NCBI RefSeq assembly: GCF_009908295.1
Contig: NZ_JAAALO010000012.1
Location: 1 to 64,000, forward strand
Length of the DNA: 64,000 nucleotides
Direction: 5' to 3'
DNA from: Micromonospora rubida
Lineage (GTDB): Bacteria; Actinomycetota; Actinomycetes; Mycobacteriales; Micromonosporaceae
Position numbers and translations under genes: made by a program. The notes beneath the pieces were generated by a model, which was not told the origin of the DNA, made no database searches, and saw only the letters and a program-made list of their open reading frames with translations. Each line of letters begins with the position of its first letter. Position 1 is the stretch's first letter. Below are positions 1-7,004 of the stretch, one piece after another.

Positions 1-1
1 G

Positions 2-211
2 ATCCGCAACCGACTGATCCTCACCGCCCGCTGGGTCCTCCGCGACCACCAACCCCGACCCGACGGCCACTGCCCGATCTGCCGGACAGCAGACTGCCCG
101 GTGGCCACCGCCGCCCGCAACGTCCTCGACGCCGCCGAGGAAGTACAGCAGCGGAGTACAGCAACCGAGCCGACCACACCCGACCGGGACGACCCCCAGC
201 AGACCGGATGA
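2..211 (+). CDS. 79-aa-type small Cys-motif protein, 5' truncated by window edge
   Basis: The open frame enters at base 2 with no start in view and ends at TGA 209-211. The peptide begins IRNRLILTARWVLRDHQP, carries CPICRTADCPVA (a CxxC plus a third Cys that could bind metal), and closely matches residues 10-79 of the complete gene at 4987-5226, so about nine N-terminal residues are missing. No function is known to me. Its stop codon lies inside the 88-bp repeat that leads into the tRNA-Val fragment, so the gene tail and the tRNA fragment have been duplicated together. By analogy with the second copy, an XRE regulator may lie just upstream, outside the window. Confidence 0.75.
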   Translation: MRNRLILTARWVLRDHQPRPDGHCPICRTADCPVATAARNVLDAAEEVQQRSTATEPTTPDRDDPQQTG

Positions 212-291
212 CCTCGGACGACACCCAATCCGACCGCCTCGCCGAGAGTTCACACCGAAGAGGTCGCTGGTTCGATACCAGCATCGCCCAC
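204..291 (+). repeat. 88-bp repeat ending in tRNA-Val(CAC) 3' half (att-like), copy 1
   Basis: This stretch recurs at 2576-2663 with very few changes. Bases 248-291 read as the 3' half of a tRNA: anticodon loop TTCACAC (anticodon CAC, Val), anticodon-stem 3' strand CGAAG, variable region AGGTC, T arm GCTGG-TTCGATA-CCAGC, then ATCGCCC and A73. The 5' half (D arm and acceptor start) is absent. A bare tRNA 3' half is the usual footprint of an integrase attachment site. The identity rests on the T-arm geometry and my memory of actinobacterial tRNA-Val(CAC). Confidence 0.8.
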
Positions 292-298
292 GCAGGTC

Positions 299-369
299 AA
301 AGGCCACTTCCCGGAAACGGGGGGCCTGCCTCGCTAAGCTCTACAGACCCAAAACGGGAGGTGGCCTTT
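299..369 (+). terminator. Interrupted inverted repeat after tRNA fragment
   Basis: The left arm 299-313 (AAAGGCCACTTCCCG) pairs with the right arm 355-369 (CGGGAGGTGGCCTTT) with one G-T pair, enclosing a 41-nt loop and running into TTTC. It begins 8 nt after the tRNA-Val 3' half, where tRNA terminators normally sit, so it probably travelled with the tRNA end. The long loop lowers certainty. Confidence 0.5.
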
Positions 370-377
370 CTGCTGTC

Positions 378-495
378 GGTGCAGCAGCGAAGTAGAGCAA
401 CTGTGTGGACAGCCCAACGCCACGACCCGTCCAGTTCATCGCCCGCCAATCACTTCTTCACACCGGAGAAGTCACTGGTTCGATTCTGGCGAGGT
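378..495 (+). repeat. Decayed third copy of the repeat / tRNA 3' end
   Basis: Bases 378-398 resemble the CAGCAGCGAAGTACAGCAAC segment that precedes the other copies. Bases 449-485 align with the tRNA part (TTCACACCGGAGAAGTCACT then GGTTCGATTC), but the T-arm 3' strand and acceptor no longer pair. Translated in one frame, both copies give FTPxxSLVR, which confirms the relationship. I read it as an older or mutated attachment site. The stop codon of the leftward membrane-protein gene lies inside it. Confidence 0.55.
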
Positions 496-1047
496 CCAGG
501 CAGCGGCACGCGCATTAAAGACCAGTGCGGCTGCGATAAATGCGGGCACGGAGGACGCTGCCAGCCCGAGCTGACCCATTTCAACCCATGCTGGATATAT
601 TCGACCGAATGCGGCCGGCAACGCTTCATCAATCCCTGTTGGTTCGTCAGATAGCCATAGCCATCCCCCGGCCCCGCAACAGCAAAGCACGCTTAGCAGG
701 CTCGTCGTGAGGGTGGCTACTCGAGCACTCTGTTGACCCGTCCTGACCCACAACGCGACGCCAGCCAATGCAGGCGCGAAGAGAAGTGCATACCACAGGG
801 TAAGCCGCACTTGGAAATGGAAGTAGGACGCCTTGAGTGCGACCGAACCGCTGTCCATCGGGGCGCTGGAACGAGTCGCTGCATCGTTTACAGCAGCGTT
901 GATCTCTCCTTGAGAATATGCGGCGGAAATCGCCGCGAATATTAGCAACGACGCCTGAAGAATCAACAATGCGCTTGCGATGTTGACTCCCAGCGGGAGA
1001 CGCCGAGGCGGCAGCCCGCCAGCTGAGTTCGTGCTAGTGGGAACCAC
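472..1047 (-). CDS. Four-TM membrane protein of unknown function
   Basis: This is a 191-aa protein with four hydrophobic segments near residues 19-42, 75-101, 108-130 and 155-178. A polar stretch at about 43-72 probably faces outside. The start taken is GTG at 1047; no convincing ribosome binding site is visible, so it is uncertain. The C-terminus runs into the decayed tRNA-like repeat, so the last residues may be a fusion product of an insertion. Third-position GC is lower than in the flanking genes (for example GCGCTTGCGATGTTGACT on the plus strand near 969), in keeping with acquired DNA. I recognise no family; it is likely cargo of the small element between the tRNA fragments. Confidence 0.6.
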   Translation of the reverse strand: MVPTSTNSAGGLPPRRLPLGVNIASALLILQASLLIFAAISAAYSQGEINAAVNDAATRSSAPMDSGSVALKASYFHFQVRLTLWYALLFAPALAGVALWVRTGQQSARVATLTTSLLSVLCCCGAGGWLWLSDEPTGIDEALPAAFGRIYPAWVEMGQLGLAASSVPAFIAAALVFNARAAAWTSPESNQ

Positions 1048-1653
1048 GAGGTGATGCTAGATGGCGATCAACGCTTAACGCTCGCCAGGGTAACCTCGCA
1101 ATCCACGGGAGACCATGACGGTGGGGACTCGCCACACAGCAGCTCGGTGTCTTCCAAGCTGCTCATCGACCGATGACAGGGGCCGTAGCTGAGCTGACAG
1201 GTACGGGATGGCAACCGATGGCAGCAGGAGATGCGCCGCAGTCGCGTTCCACCGAAGCAGTCAGCCCTGTTGTTGTCGACAGCAACGGTGACAGCAACAA
1301 GGCCGAACAGCGCGAGCCGAAGCCAGCCGGCGGCGGATCAACGCCCGACGTCAGAGACGTACGCGGACGTGCCCGGACGGAGCGCCCAGAACTTTGCAAG
1401 CGAGGTGGCAGGCAACGAAGCAGCAGGAAGGCAGCGCGAGCGTCGACACAGGTCGACCATGAACCTGAACCGACGGCGTTCGGCACCTGCTCAGCAACGC
1501 GAAGCAGCACCAGTCGACAGCGGCCGACAGCTTCAGACCGCATCCCCCCGACGGGGGTCGGTGTTGGGTGTTCGTCTGGGCGACAGCCCGAACAGTGCTC
1601 CCAAGAGGCGTCGCCTCCGGCGCGTGGTGAGGTTCGGCGCGGATACTGGCGGG
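1048..1653. other. 606-bp stretch without a credible gene
   Basis: Several open frames cross this stretch on both strands, but their translations are Arg/Pro/Ser-rich with no domain pattern, no ribosome binding site and no consistent third-base GC bias. I see no hairpin, tRNA or long repeat. It is probably remnant DNA of the element plus the upstream region of the Nudix gene. Confidence 0.5.
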
Positions 1654-2220
1654 GTGGTGGAGAAGCAGGCGACGGAGTTGACCCGGTGGACCGTTCACGG
1701 CGAGCGGGTGGTGGACGACTCCCGCCGAGCGCGGCTGAGCATCGCCGAGGTGGAGTTGCCGGACGGGGTTCGCTTCGAGCAGTACGTGATCCGGGCTCCC
1801 CGATCGGCCATGGTCGCCGTACTCGACGATCGGGAGCGCCTGCTGTTGATGCGGCGGCACCGGTTCGTGTTCGACCGGTGGGTGTGGGAGCTGCCCGGCG
1901 GCTACGTCGACGGCGACGAGCAGCCGGCGCAGTGCGCGGTGCGGGAGGTCGAGGAGGAGACCGGCTGGCGGCCCCAGGGGGTCGAGCCGTTGCTGTCCTT
2001 CCAACCATGGGTCGGCACTGCGGACGCCGAGAATCTGCTGTTCCTGGCCCGGCAGGCCGAGCACGTCGGCACGCCCGTGGACGTGAACGAGGCTGAGCAG
2101 GTGGCCTGGATTCCGCTCGACGAGGCGTACGGGCTGGTGTCCCGGGGTGAGATTGTCGGTGCCGGCACGGTGATTGCCGTGCTGGAGCTGGTGGCGCGGA
2201 GGGCTCGGGGGGAGTTGTAG
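1654..2220 (+). CDS. Nudix hydrolase, ADP-ribose pyrophosphatase-like
   Basis: This 188-aa protein probably hydrolyses nucleoside diphosphates linked to another moiety, such as ADP-ribose or an ADP-sugar. The Nudix box is complete: a GYVDGDE stretch, seven residues, then REVEEETGW, at about residues 87-110. It is preceded by WELPGG, as in the ADP-ribose pyrophosphatase branch. The substrate is not fixed by the sequence. The frame is open upstream to 1231, but that part is low-complexity, so I start at the tandem GTG codons 1654/1657, just before VEKQATELTRWTVHGER. The gene stands alone between the att-like repeats and may be element cargo or a stranded chromosomal gene. Confidence 0.85.
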   Translation: MVEKQATELTRWTVHGERVVDDSRRARLSIAEVELPDGVRFEQYVIRAPRSAMVAVLDDRERLLLMRRHRFVFDRWVWELPGGYVDGDEQPAQCAVREVEEETGWRPQGVEPLLSFQPWVGTADAENLLFLARQAEHVGTPVDVNEAEQVAWIPLDEAYGLVSRGEIVGAGTVIAVLELVARRARGEL

Positions 2221-2371
2221 GGGTCAGCGTCGTGGGGGGGGGCTTTTCGGCCCCGTGGACGCCGCCGTCGCCGAAGCCCTCTGGCACCGCCGCCACACTC
2301 CCAGGGCGAGGCGGTGACCGGTGGGAGCCCTCTACACCTCGGCAGCATTTCGGTAGTACGCCAAGGCGCAG

Positions 2372-2716
2372 GTGGCCTACGCGGACATCCTGCTGACCAA
2401 GCACTCCGAGTCGGCCCTGAGCCTGTGCCGGTGCGGCCGACCCCACCCCTGCGACGACCGCCAGCACTGGCTACGGATGCGGGCCCACTTCGGGCGGTTC
2501 CTCGTCGACGGGCGGTACAGCAGCGAAGTACAGCAACCCCACCCACCGAACCCGACCCCGAGCGACCCCAGCACGCCGGATGACCTCGGACGACACCCAA
2601 TCCGACCGCCTCGCCGAGAGTTCACACCGAAGAGGTCGCTGGTTCGATACCAGCATTGCCCACCTCTATATAGCAAGGTCAGAGGCCGATCGGAGAAGGT
2701 TCCGATCGGCCTCTGA
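2372..2716 (+). CDS. Small Cys/His protein reading through the att-like repeat
   Basis: GTG 2372 opens a 114-aa frame beginning MAYADILLTKHSESALSLC, followed by CRCGRPHPCDDRQHW, a Cys/His-rich patch that could bind metal. From about residue 45 on, the frame reads CAGCGAAGTACAGCAAC and then the 88-bp repeat, including the tRNA-Val fragment and most of the terminator hairpin. The C-terminal ~45 residues are therefore probably not original; insertion or duplication at the tRNA end seems to have replaced the natural C-terminus. Like the 79-aa genes, it sits directly before this repeat, so both may be markers of the same element type. Function unknown. Confidence 0.5.
   Translation: MAYADILLTKHSESALSLCRCGRPHPCDDRQHWLRMRAHFGRFLVDGRYSSEVQQPHPPNPTPSDPSTPDDLGRHPIRPPRREFTPKRSLVRYQHCPPLYSKVRGRSEKVPIGL
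2576..2663 (+). repeat. 88-bp repeat ending in tRNA-Val(CAC) 3' half (att-like), copy 2
   Basis: This is the partner of 204-291. The tRNA part is 2620-2663 and differs by one base in the acceptor strand (ATTGCCC for ATCGCCC). The T arm GCTGG-TTCGATA-CCAGC is intact. It is followed within 16 bp by a perfect hairpin terminator, so this copy looks most like the original tRNA tail context. With copy 1 it brackets about 2.3 kb carrying the 4-TM and Nudix genes. Confidence 0.8.
2679..2716. terminator. Perfect 16-bp hairpin terminator
   Basis: The arm 2679-2694 (TCAGAGGCCGATCGGA) pairs perfectly with 2701-2716 around a 6-nt loop, followed by TCTTCTC on the plus strand. It lies 15 nt after the tRNA-Val fragment and 101 nt beyond the stop of the leftward XRE gene, so it may serve both strands. 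Confidence 0.8.
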
Positions 2717-2817
2717 TCTTCTCAGCCGAAGATCATGAGTCGCCCATGAGTCGCTGCTGCCTTCGGGTAGTGGAGGAATCGGAACTCCTGCGGAGCAGGG
2801 CAGGAAAAGCCCGCGCG

Positions 2818-3567
2818 CTACGTCGTCGACGTGTTGTACCGATCGAGCGTCGCTTTGGAGGTCGAGGCATCCCGGAAAATCAGCTCCCACGGGCCAGTGT
2901 TGACGTCCATGTCCTTGCCGAACCCGATCCACTTTCCGGCCATCCGTCGGCCCGTGGGCTCGGCCAGGAGTTGGATCGCGCCGTGATAGCGGGCGCCTCG
3001 GTAGTAGCCGGCCGAGTCGGTCTGTTCCACCCAGGTGCCAGTGACAACGGCACCGTCCACGGTCAGGTCGAGTGACAGAGATGATGCCGCCGAGCCGGGC
3101 AGGCTGCGCGCGGTCAGCCGGTCGCCGTGTTGAAGCATGACCAGGAAGTGCTGCCCGGCGAAGGAGTCTCCCCGGCCGCTGGAGTAAAACTGGTAGCGGC
3201 TGAGCCATACGCCCTCGTACGACCGGTGGGCCGTGGCTGGCCTGGACGTGGGCGTCGGTGTGGCCAGGCTGGACATGGGAGATGTCAGGTCGTGTCCACC
3301 GTGCTGGTCATCGGCGATCTGCCCTTCGGGCACTGCGGCGAAGCCGAGCAGTGAGATGGGTAGGCCGGTGGCGACCTCCAGCGCGCGGGCGTAGACGGGT
3401 CGCGGCGCGGTGATCGCGCCGGACTCCCATCGCTGGACGAGCCTCTTGTTGGCGTCGTTGGGTTCGCCGACGCGGTGGCCGGCGGCCTGCAGCGCGCGAG
3501 CGAAGTCGTCCTGGCTCATGCGCATCCCGGTACGGACTGCGCGTAGGGCGGTGTTCGGGACCGTCAT
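2818..3567 (-). CDS. XRE-family regulator with C-terminal beta-rich domain
   Basis: This 249-aa protein has an N-terminal helix-turn-helix (about residues 3-60: TALRAVRTGMRMSQDDFARA, then ANKRLVQRWESG), the pattern of XRE regulators whose homologues start MxxNxALRAVR. A polar linker rich in Ser, Thr and Pro leads to a C-terminal domain of about 120 residues with alternating beta-type segments (YEGVWLSRYQFYSSGR, FLVMLQHGDRL, GTWVEQT, GKWIGFGKDMD), probably a ligand-sensing or membrane-stress fold. I chose the ATG at 3567 by homology; ATGs at 3579 and 3609 are possible and none has a clear ribosome binding site. It is divergent from the XRE gene at 3722, with a direct repeat between them. Confidence 0.8.
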   Translation of the reverse strand: MTVPNTALRAVRTGMRMSQDDFARALQAAGHRVGEPNDANKRLVQRWESGAITAPRPVYARALEVATGLPISLLGFAAVPEGQIADDQHGGHDLTSPMSSLATPTPTSRPATAHRSYEGVWLSRYQFYSSGRGDSFAGQHFLVMLQHGDRLTARSLPGSAASSLSLDLTVDGAVVTGTWVEQTDSAGYYRGARYHGAIQLLAEPTGRRMAGKWIGFGKDMDVNTGPWELIFRDASTSKATLDRYNTSTT

Positions 3568-3585
3568 GAACGTCACCATAGCGGT

Positions 3586-3605
3586 ATGTCGCCGAAATGT
3601 CGCCG
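3586..3605. promoter_or_regulatory. Direct repeat ATGTCGCCG x2 between XRE genes
   Basis: ATGTCGCCG occurs at 3586-3594 and 3597-3605, an 11-bp period (one helical turn). It lies just upstream of the leftward XRE start in the divergent intergenic region. That arrangement suits an autoregulatory operator for one of the two XRE proteins; this is inference only. Confidence 0.4.
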
Positions 3606-3721
3606 GCAATGTGACCGAGTTGTCGTGTCTTGTGTCGTCGCGGGCGGTGACATCTCAGCGTCAGTGTGGACAGCATGCGGCGGTCGAGCTTGCCGCCGCG
3701 CTTCTGCTGACGGAGGTGGGG

Positions 3722-4984
3722 ATGCAGGGTGATGGCGATGGCCCGGCGAGAAGACGAATCCGGCGGTGCCGGGGCGGCGGTGGCGTCGTGGGCGGCAGTG
3801 AGCCGGTGGGGCGGCGGGTGGCGTACTGGCGGGGGCGGCGGAAGCTGTCTCAGCAGGTGTTCGCCGACCGTTTGGGCAAGTCGAAGAGCTGGGTGGACAA
3901 GGTCGAGCGCGGTGTCCGCTCTCTGGACAAGGTGTCGACCCTCCAGGAGGTCGCCACGGTCCTGCGTATCGACACGGCGGTGCTGCTCGGTCGGGATGTC
4001 CAGCCCGCCGAGGTGATCGAGCGGAGCGCAGAGGTCGAGCGGATGCGGGCGGCGCTGTCCCGGTACGAGATTCCCCTCGGCCGACCGGCAGGCAGCCGGC
4101 CGGTGCGGCCAATCGACGAGATGGCCCGCCAGGTCGCGCACGCCTGGACGACCTTTCAGCACGCCCAATATCCCCGCGTGGTCGACCTGCTGCCGGAGTT
4201 GCTGGCCGACGTGGAGCGCGCTCACGCCGCTGACCCGGTGGCGGGTCGGGTGCCGCTGGTGGGGGCGTACCGGATTACCGCGTCGCTGTTGGTCAAGCTG
4301 GGTGCCCCGGACCTGGCGTGGCTTGCTGTCGATCGGGCGATGATCGCTGCCACGGGTGACCGGGTGTTGGTGGCCGCCGCAGCGGTGCAGCTCGGTGAGG
4401 TGCTGCGCGCGTCGGGGCAGGTGCGGGTGGCGAAGTCGGCGATGCTGGCCGCCGCCTACCGGATCGCCCCGCCGGTGATCGAGGTCGGGCTGCCTCCGGA
4501 GTTGTCCCTGTGCGGGACGCTGCTCCTCCAGGCGGCGTTGGCCGCCGCCCGTCAGGGTGACGACGCGGCGGTTGCCGAGCTGCTCGGCGAGGCCGCCGCC
4601 CTGGCCGCCCGGGTCGGCGACGGGCACGACCACCACCACACCGGGTTCGGGCCGACGGCCGTGGAGTTGGCCCGGGTCACCGCAGCGGTGGAGTTGGGCG
4701 ACGGAGGCGACGCCGTGGCCTGGCACGAGAAGGCGACCACCCGGGACGGCTGGCGGTGGCTATCCGCCGAGTACCGCGCCGCGCACCTGGTCGACGCCGC
4801 CCGCGCCTACCTCCAGACCGGCGATCCGATCAGCGCCGGCCGGGCACTGATGGAGGCCGACCGCGTTGCGCCGGCCGAGATTCGCCACCGGCCGGCCGGA
4901 CGGGACGTGCTCGCCCAGGTAACCCGGGACCCGCGCGCCCCGACGACGCTTATCCATCTCGCCGCGACCCTCGGGGTGGGCTGA
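3722..4984 (+). CDS. XRE-family regulator with helical (TPR-like) C-terminal region
   Basis: This 420-aa protein has an XRE helix-turn-helix near residues 34-90 (RRKLSQQVFADRLGKSKSWV, then KVERGVRSLDKVSTL). A long alanine-rich helical region follows to the end (repeated 30-40-residue blocks such as ARVTAAVELGDGGDAVAWHE), resembling the TPR-type sensor halves of actinomycete XRE regulators. The ATG at 3722 follows GGAGGTGGGG closely. It ends 2 nt before the start of the 79-aa gene, so the two are probably co-transcribed and translationally coupled. The regulated target is not evident; autoregulation via the divergent repeat at 3586-3605 is plausible. Confidence 0.85.
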   Translation: MQGDGDGPARRRIRRCRGGGGVVGGSEPVGRRVAYWRGRRKLSQQVFADRLGKSKSWVDKVERGVRSLDKVSTLQEVATVLRIDTAVLLGRDVQPAEVIERSAEVERMRAALSRYEIPLGRPAGSRPVRPIDEMARQVAHAWTTFQHAQYPRVVDLLPELLADVERAHAADPVAGRVPLVGAYRITASLLVKLGAPDLAWLAVDRAMIAATGDRVLVAAAAVQLGEVLRASGQVRVAKSAMLAAAYRIAPPVIEVGLPPELSLCGTLLLQAALAAARQGDDAAVAELLGEAAALAARVGDGHDHHHTGFGPTAVELARVTAAVELGDGGDAVAWHEKATTRDGWRWLSAEYRAAHLVDAARAYLQTGDPISAGRALMEADRVAPAEIRHRPAGRDVLAQVTRDPRAPTTLIHLAATLGVG

Positions 4985-4986
4985 GG

Positions 4987-5226
4987 ATGACCGCGCCGTT
5001 CCTGTCCCTGGCCCAGATCCGCAACCGGCTGATCCTCACCGCCCGCTGGGTCCTCCGCGACCATCAACCCGGACCCGACGGCCGCTGCCCGATCTGCCGG
5101 ACGGCAAACTGCCCGGTGGCCGCCGCCGCCCGTGACGTCCTGCGCGCGGCCAAGGAAGTGCAGCTGTGGAGTACAGCAACCGAGCCGACCGCACCCGACC
5201 GGGACGACCCACAGCAGGGCGGATGA
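4987..5226 (+). CDS. 79-aa small Cys-motif protein, complete copy
   Basis: This is the full-length version of the gene cut at base 2. It starts at ATG 4987, two bases after the XRE stop, and ends in the 31-bp block shared with the att-like repeats. Residues 9-28 (QIRNRLILTARWVLRDHQPG) form a helix, followed by CPICRTANCPVA, a possible metal-binding knuckle, and a polar tail (TEPTAPDRDD). Coupling to an XRE regulator suggests a partner in regulation or a small accessory protein, but no family is recognised. The two copies differ mostly by synonymous or conservative changes, so both were probably under selection. Confidence 0.8.
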   Translation: MTAPFLSLAQIRNRLILTARWVLRDHQPGPDGRCPICRTANCPVAAAARDVLRAAKEVQLWSTATEPTAPDRDDPQQGG

Positions 5227-5251
5227 CCTCGGACGACACCCGATCCGACCG
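5221..5251 (+). repeat. 31-bp partial copy of the att-linked repeat
   Basis: GGATGACCTCGGACGACACC and the next 11 bases match 206-236 and 2578-2608 with one mismatch. The similarity then stops abruptly: no anticodon-loop or T-arm sequence follows here. The break marks a recombination junction or a deletion between the gene tail and the tRNA fragment. Confidence 0.7.
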
Positions 5252-5306
5252 TGTCCGGCGAACAACCAGGTTGATCACGATAGGTCGCGTCGGGTAGGAA
5301 CACGGC

Positions 5307-5840
5307 ATGCTACGTGGCGACAAGATCGGGCTGCGGGCCCGACACGAAACCGACGTTCCCGTCCTGCAATCTGAGCTCTACGACGACGTCGCGATCCGGT
5401 CAAAGGCCGACCCCCGTCCATGGCGTCCGATCGCACCCGGCTCCGCCGCGTCGCCATACACGGTTTCCGACCCCACCGACGATGCCGCGTGCTTCTCGGT
5501 GGTTCAGCTCGCCGATGACGAACTGGCGGGCGAGGCGTTGTTGTGGGGCATCGACCTGCATAACAGAATGGCTCACATCGGAATCTCGCTGCGGCCGGCC
5601 TTCCGCAGCCGTGGGCTGGGCACCGACGTCATCCGGGTGCTGTGCCACTACGGCCTCGTGGTGCGCGGTCTGCATCGGTTGCAGATCGAGACGCTGGCCG
5701 ACAATGCCGCGATGATACGAGCAGCCACCCAGGCAGGGTTCGTGCCCGAAGGCACCCTGCGCCGGGCAGCATGGGTGAATGGGGACTTCGCTGATGAGGT
5801 CATTCTCGGGCTACTCGCCACCGAGTGGGACGCGAACTGA
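5307..5840 (+). CDS. GNAT-family N-acetyltransferase (RimJ/RimL-like)
   Basis: This 177-aa protein probably transfers an acetyl group from acetyl-CoA to an amine, such as a protein N-terminus or small molecule. The core GNAT features are present: beta strands 4-5 (NRMAHIGISLRPAFRSRGLG), the acetyl-CoA-binding loop RSRGLGTDV near residues 99-107, and the MIRAATQAGFVPEGTLRRAA tail typical of the RimJ/RimL group. ATG 5307 follows GGTAGGA. It lies just beyond the repeat-bearing region and has no obvious partner. It could also act in antibiotic or peptide acetylation; the sequence does not decide. Confidence 0.88.
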   Translation: MLRGDKIGLRARHETDVPVLQSELYDDVAIRSKADPRPWRPIAPGSAASPYTVSDPTDDAACFSVVQLADDELAGEALLWGIDLHNRMAHIGISLRPAFRSRGLGTDVIRVLCHYGLVVRGLHRLQIETLADNAAMIRAATQAGFVPEGTLRRAAWVNGDFADEVILGLLATEWDAN

Positions 5841-5948
5841 CCGCAACCGCCATACACGCCCAACTGTCGGCGCTGAACCGGCTGCTGCACGAGGAAGGCC
5901 GGGATGACGACCACGGCGGACAAGCGAGGAGGCTGCGAAAGATGATAT

Positions 5949-6392
5949 TTAGTCGCCGGACCGGCCCCAGAAGTAGATCTCGTCGGGTCGGCCGGTGGCG
6001 TCGTGCAGGACCGCGCACCGGCCGAACCAGCTTTGTTCGGCCAACCCGACTATGGCCTCCACGTGCTCGCGGGTCAACACCTCGGTTCCCGCGCAGCGCC
6101 GGGCCTCGCGGGTGGTCACCGGCTGCACCGTGCCGTAGTCCGGCTTCTCGCTCTCGGTGACCACCCGGATCATGTCCAGGATGGAGTGCGTGCCGGATTC
6201 CTGGACCCACTCGTCGCCGTAGAGCTCGTCGAGCGTCTGCGGGCGGTCGCGGTAGTCGCTCGCCGCAGTGCCAATCTCACCACGGGCCCACCAGTAGTCC
6301 CCGTCCGCGAACACCCGCGCCCGCAGGTCGTCTAGGGCGCCCTGTAGGTCGGGCTGATAGGTGACGAAGTAGCTCCAGCCGGAGGCGCCCAT
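5949..6392 (-). CDS. Conserved actinobacterial protein of unknown function
   Basis: This 147-aa protein begins MGASGWSYFVTYQPDLQGAL. It is acidic, with aromatic-rich patches (GDYWWARGEIG, EIYFWGRSGD) and no membrane segment or signal peptide, so it is probably cytoplasmic. The ATG at 6392 is preceded by GAAGGGG at good distance, which I prefer to the upstream start at 6440. I recall similar short proteins across Streptomyces and Micromonospora, but none with an assigned function. Expression is probably monocistronic; the neighbours point the other way or belong to the SulP-MerR pair. Confidence 0.75.
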   Translation of the reverse strand: MGASGWSYFVTYQPDLQGALDDLRARVFADGDYWWARGEIGTAASDYRDRPQTLDELYGDEWVQESGTHSILDMIRVVTESEKPDYGTVQPVTTREARRCAGTEVLTREHVEAIVGLAEQSWFGRCAVLHDATGRPDEIYFWGRSGD

Positions 6393-6527
6393 GTCTGCCC
6401 CTTCCACGATCGATGGCAGGCGGAGGCTAACGGACCCCACCGACAGCCATGGCCGACGCCGAGTGGCGGCGCCGCATCCATCCGGTCGAGATCCCGGACA
6501 GCCGGCCGCCTGTTCCCAGACGGGAGA

Positions 6528-7004
6528 TCAAACGGTTGGGTCGCCGTGGTGGTCGAGTTTGTCGCGGAGCGTGCCGGCGAAGCCTTCGGCCATGTCGAGC
6601 TGGTCGCGTAGTGCGCTGACGCGGGCGACGGCGGCGGTGTGGAACATGCCGAGCCGGTCGAGCAGTTCGTGACGGTCGGTGCCGGTGCCGGTGGCGGCGT
6701 GGCGGGCGTCGAGGGCGTCGAGGACGTCGAGGAGGTCGCGCATCTCGTCGAGGGTGAAGCCGAGGGGTTTCATCCGTCTGACCACGGCGAGCCGGTCGAG
6801 GTCGGGTTCGGTGTAGAGGCGGAAGCCGCCCTCGCTGCGCGCGGAGGGGACGATCAGGCCGACTTCCTCGTAGTGGCGGATGGTGCGGATGCTCAGCCCG
6901 ACCCGGTCGGCGGCCTCCCCGATCTGCATCAACCGGCCGGAGACTGGGCCGGGCACCGGGCCGGAGGCGTGCTCCGGCCCGGTGCTGCGGCTGGTGGCGG
7001 CCAT
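6528..7004 (-). CDS. MerR-family transcriptional regulator
   Basis: This 158-aa protein has an unstructured ~25-residue N-terminus, then a MerR winged helix (MQIGEAADRVGLSIRTIRHYEEVGLI, about residues 26-51, with the usual RTIRYY-type recognition), wing GGFRLYTEPDL, and a C-terminal coiled coil (ARVSALRDQLDMAEGFAGTLRDKLD) for dimerisation. It has no Cys pair, so it is unlikely to sense metals by the classical MerR route. Its start overlaps the stop of the SulP gene by one base, so the two form one coupled operon. The dyad at 8623-8638 upstream of sulP is a plausible target. M26 (internal ATG) could be the true start. Confidence 0.92.
   Translation of the reverse strand: MAATSRSTGPEHASGPVPGPVSGRLMQIGEAADRVGLSIRTIRHYEEVGLIVPSARSEGGFRLYTEPDLDRLAVVRRMKPLGFTLDEMRDLLDVLDALDARHAATGTGTDRHELLDRLGMFHTAAVARVSALRDQLDMAEGFAGTLRDKLDHHGDPTV

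Noticed and set aside
1163..2467. Long leftward open frame (434 codons) over the Nudix gene
   Set aside because: Arg/Pro-rich, no domain, and antisense to a clear Nudix box; a high-GC shadow.
2620..2663. A complete tRNA gene
   Set aside because: The 5' acceptor strand and D arm are absent upstream, so only the 3' half remains.
5841..5948. Small rightward peptide after the GNAT gene (ALNRLLHEEG-type frame)
   Set aside because: No start with a ribosome binding site, and it runs antisense into the 5949-6392 gene; likely a remnant.
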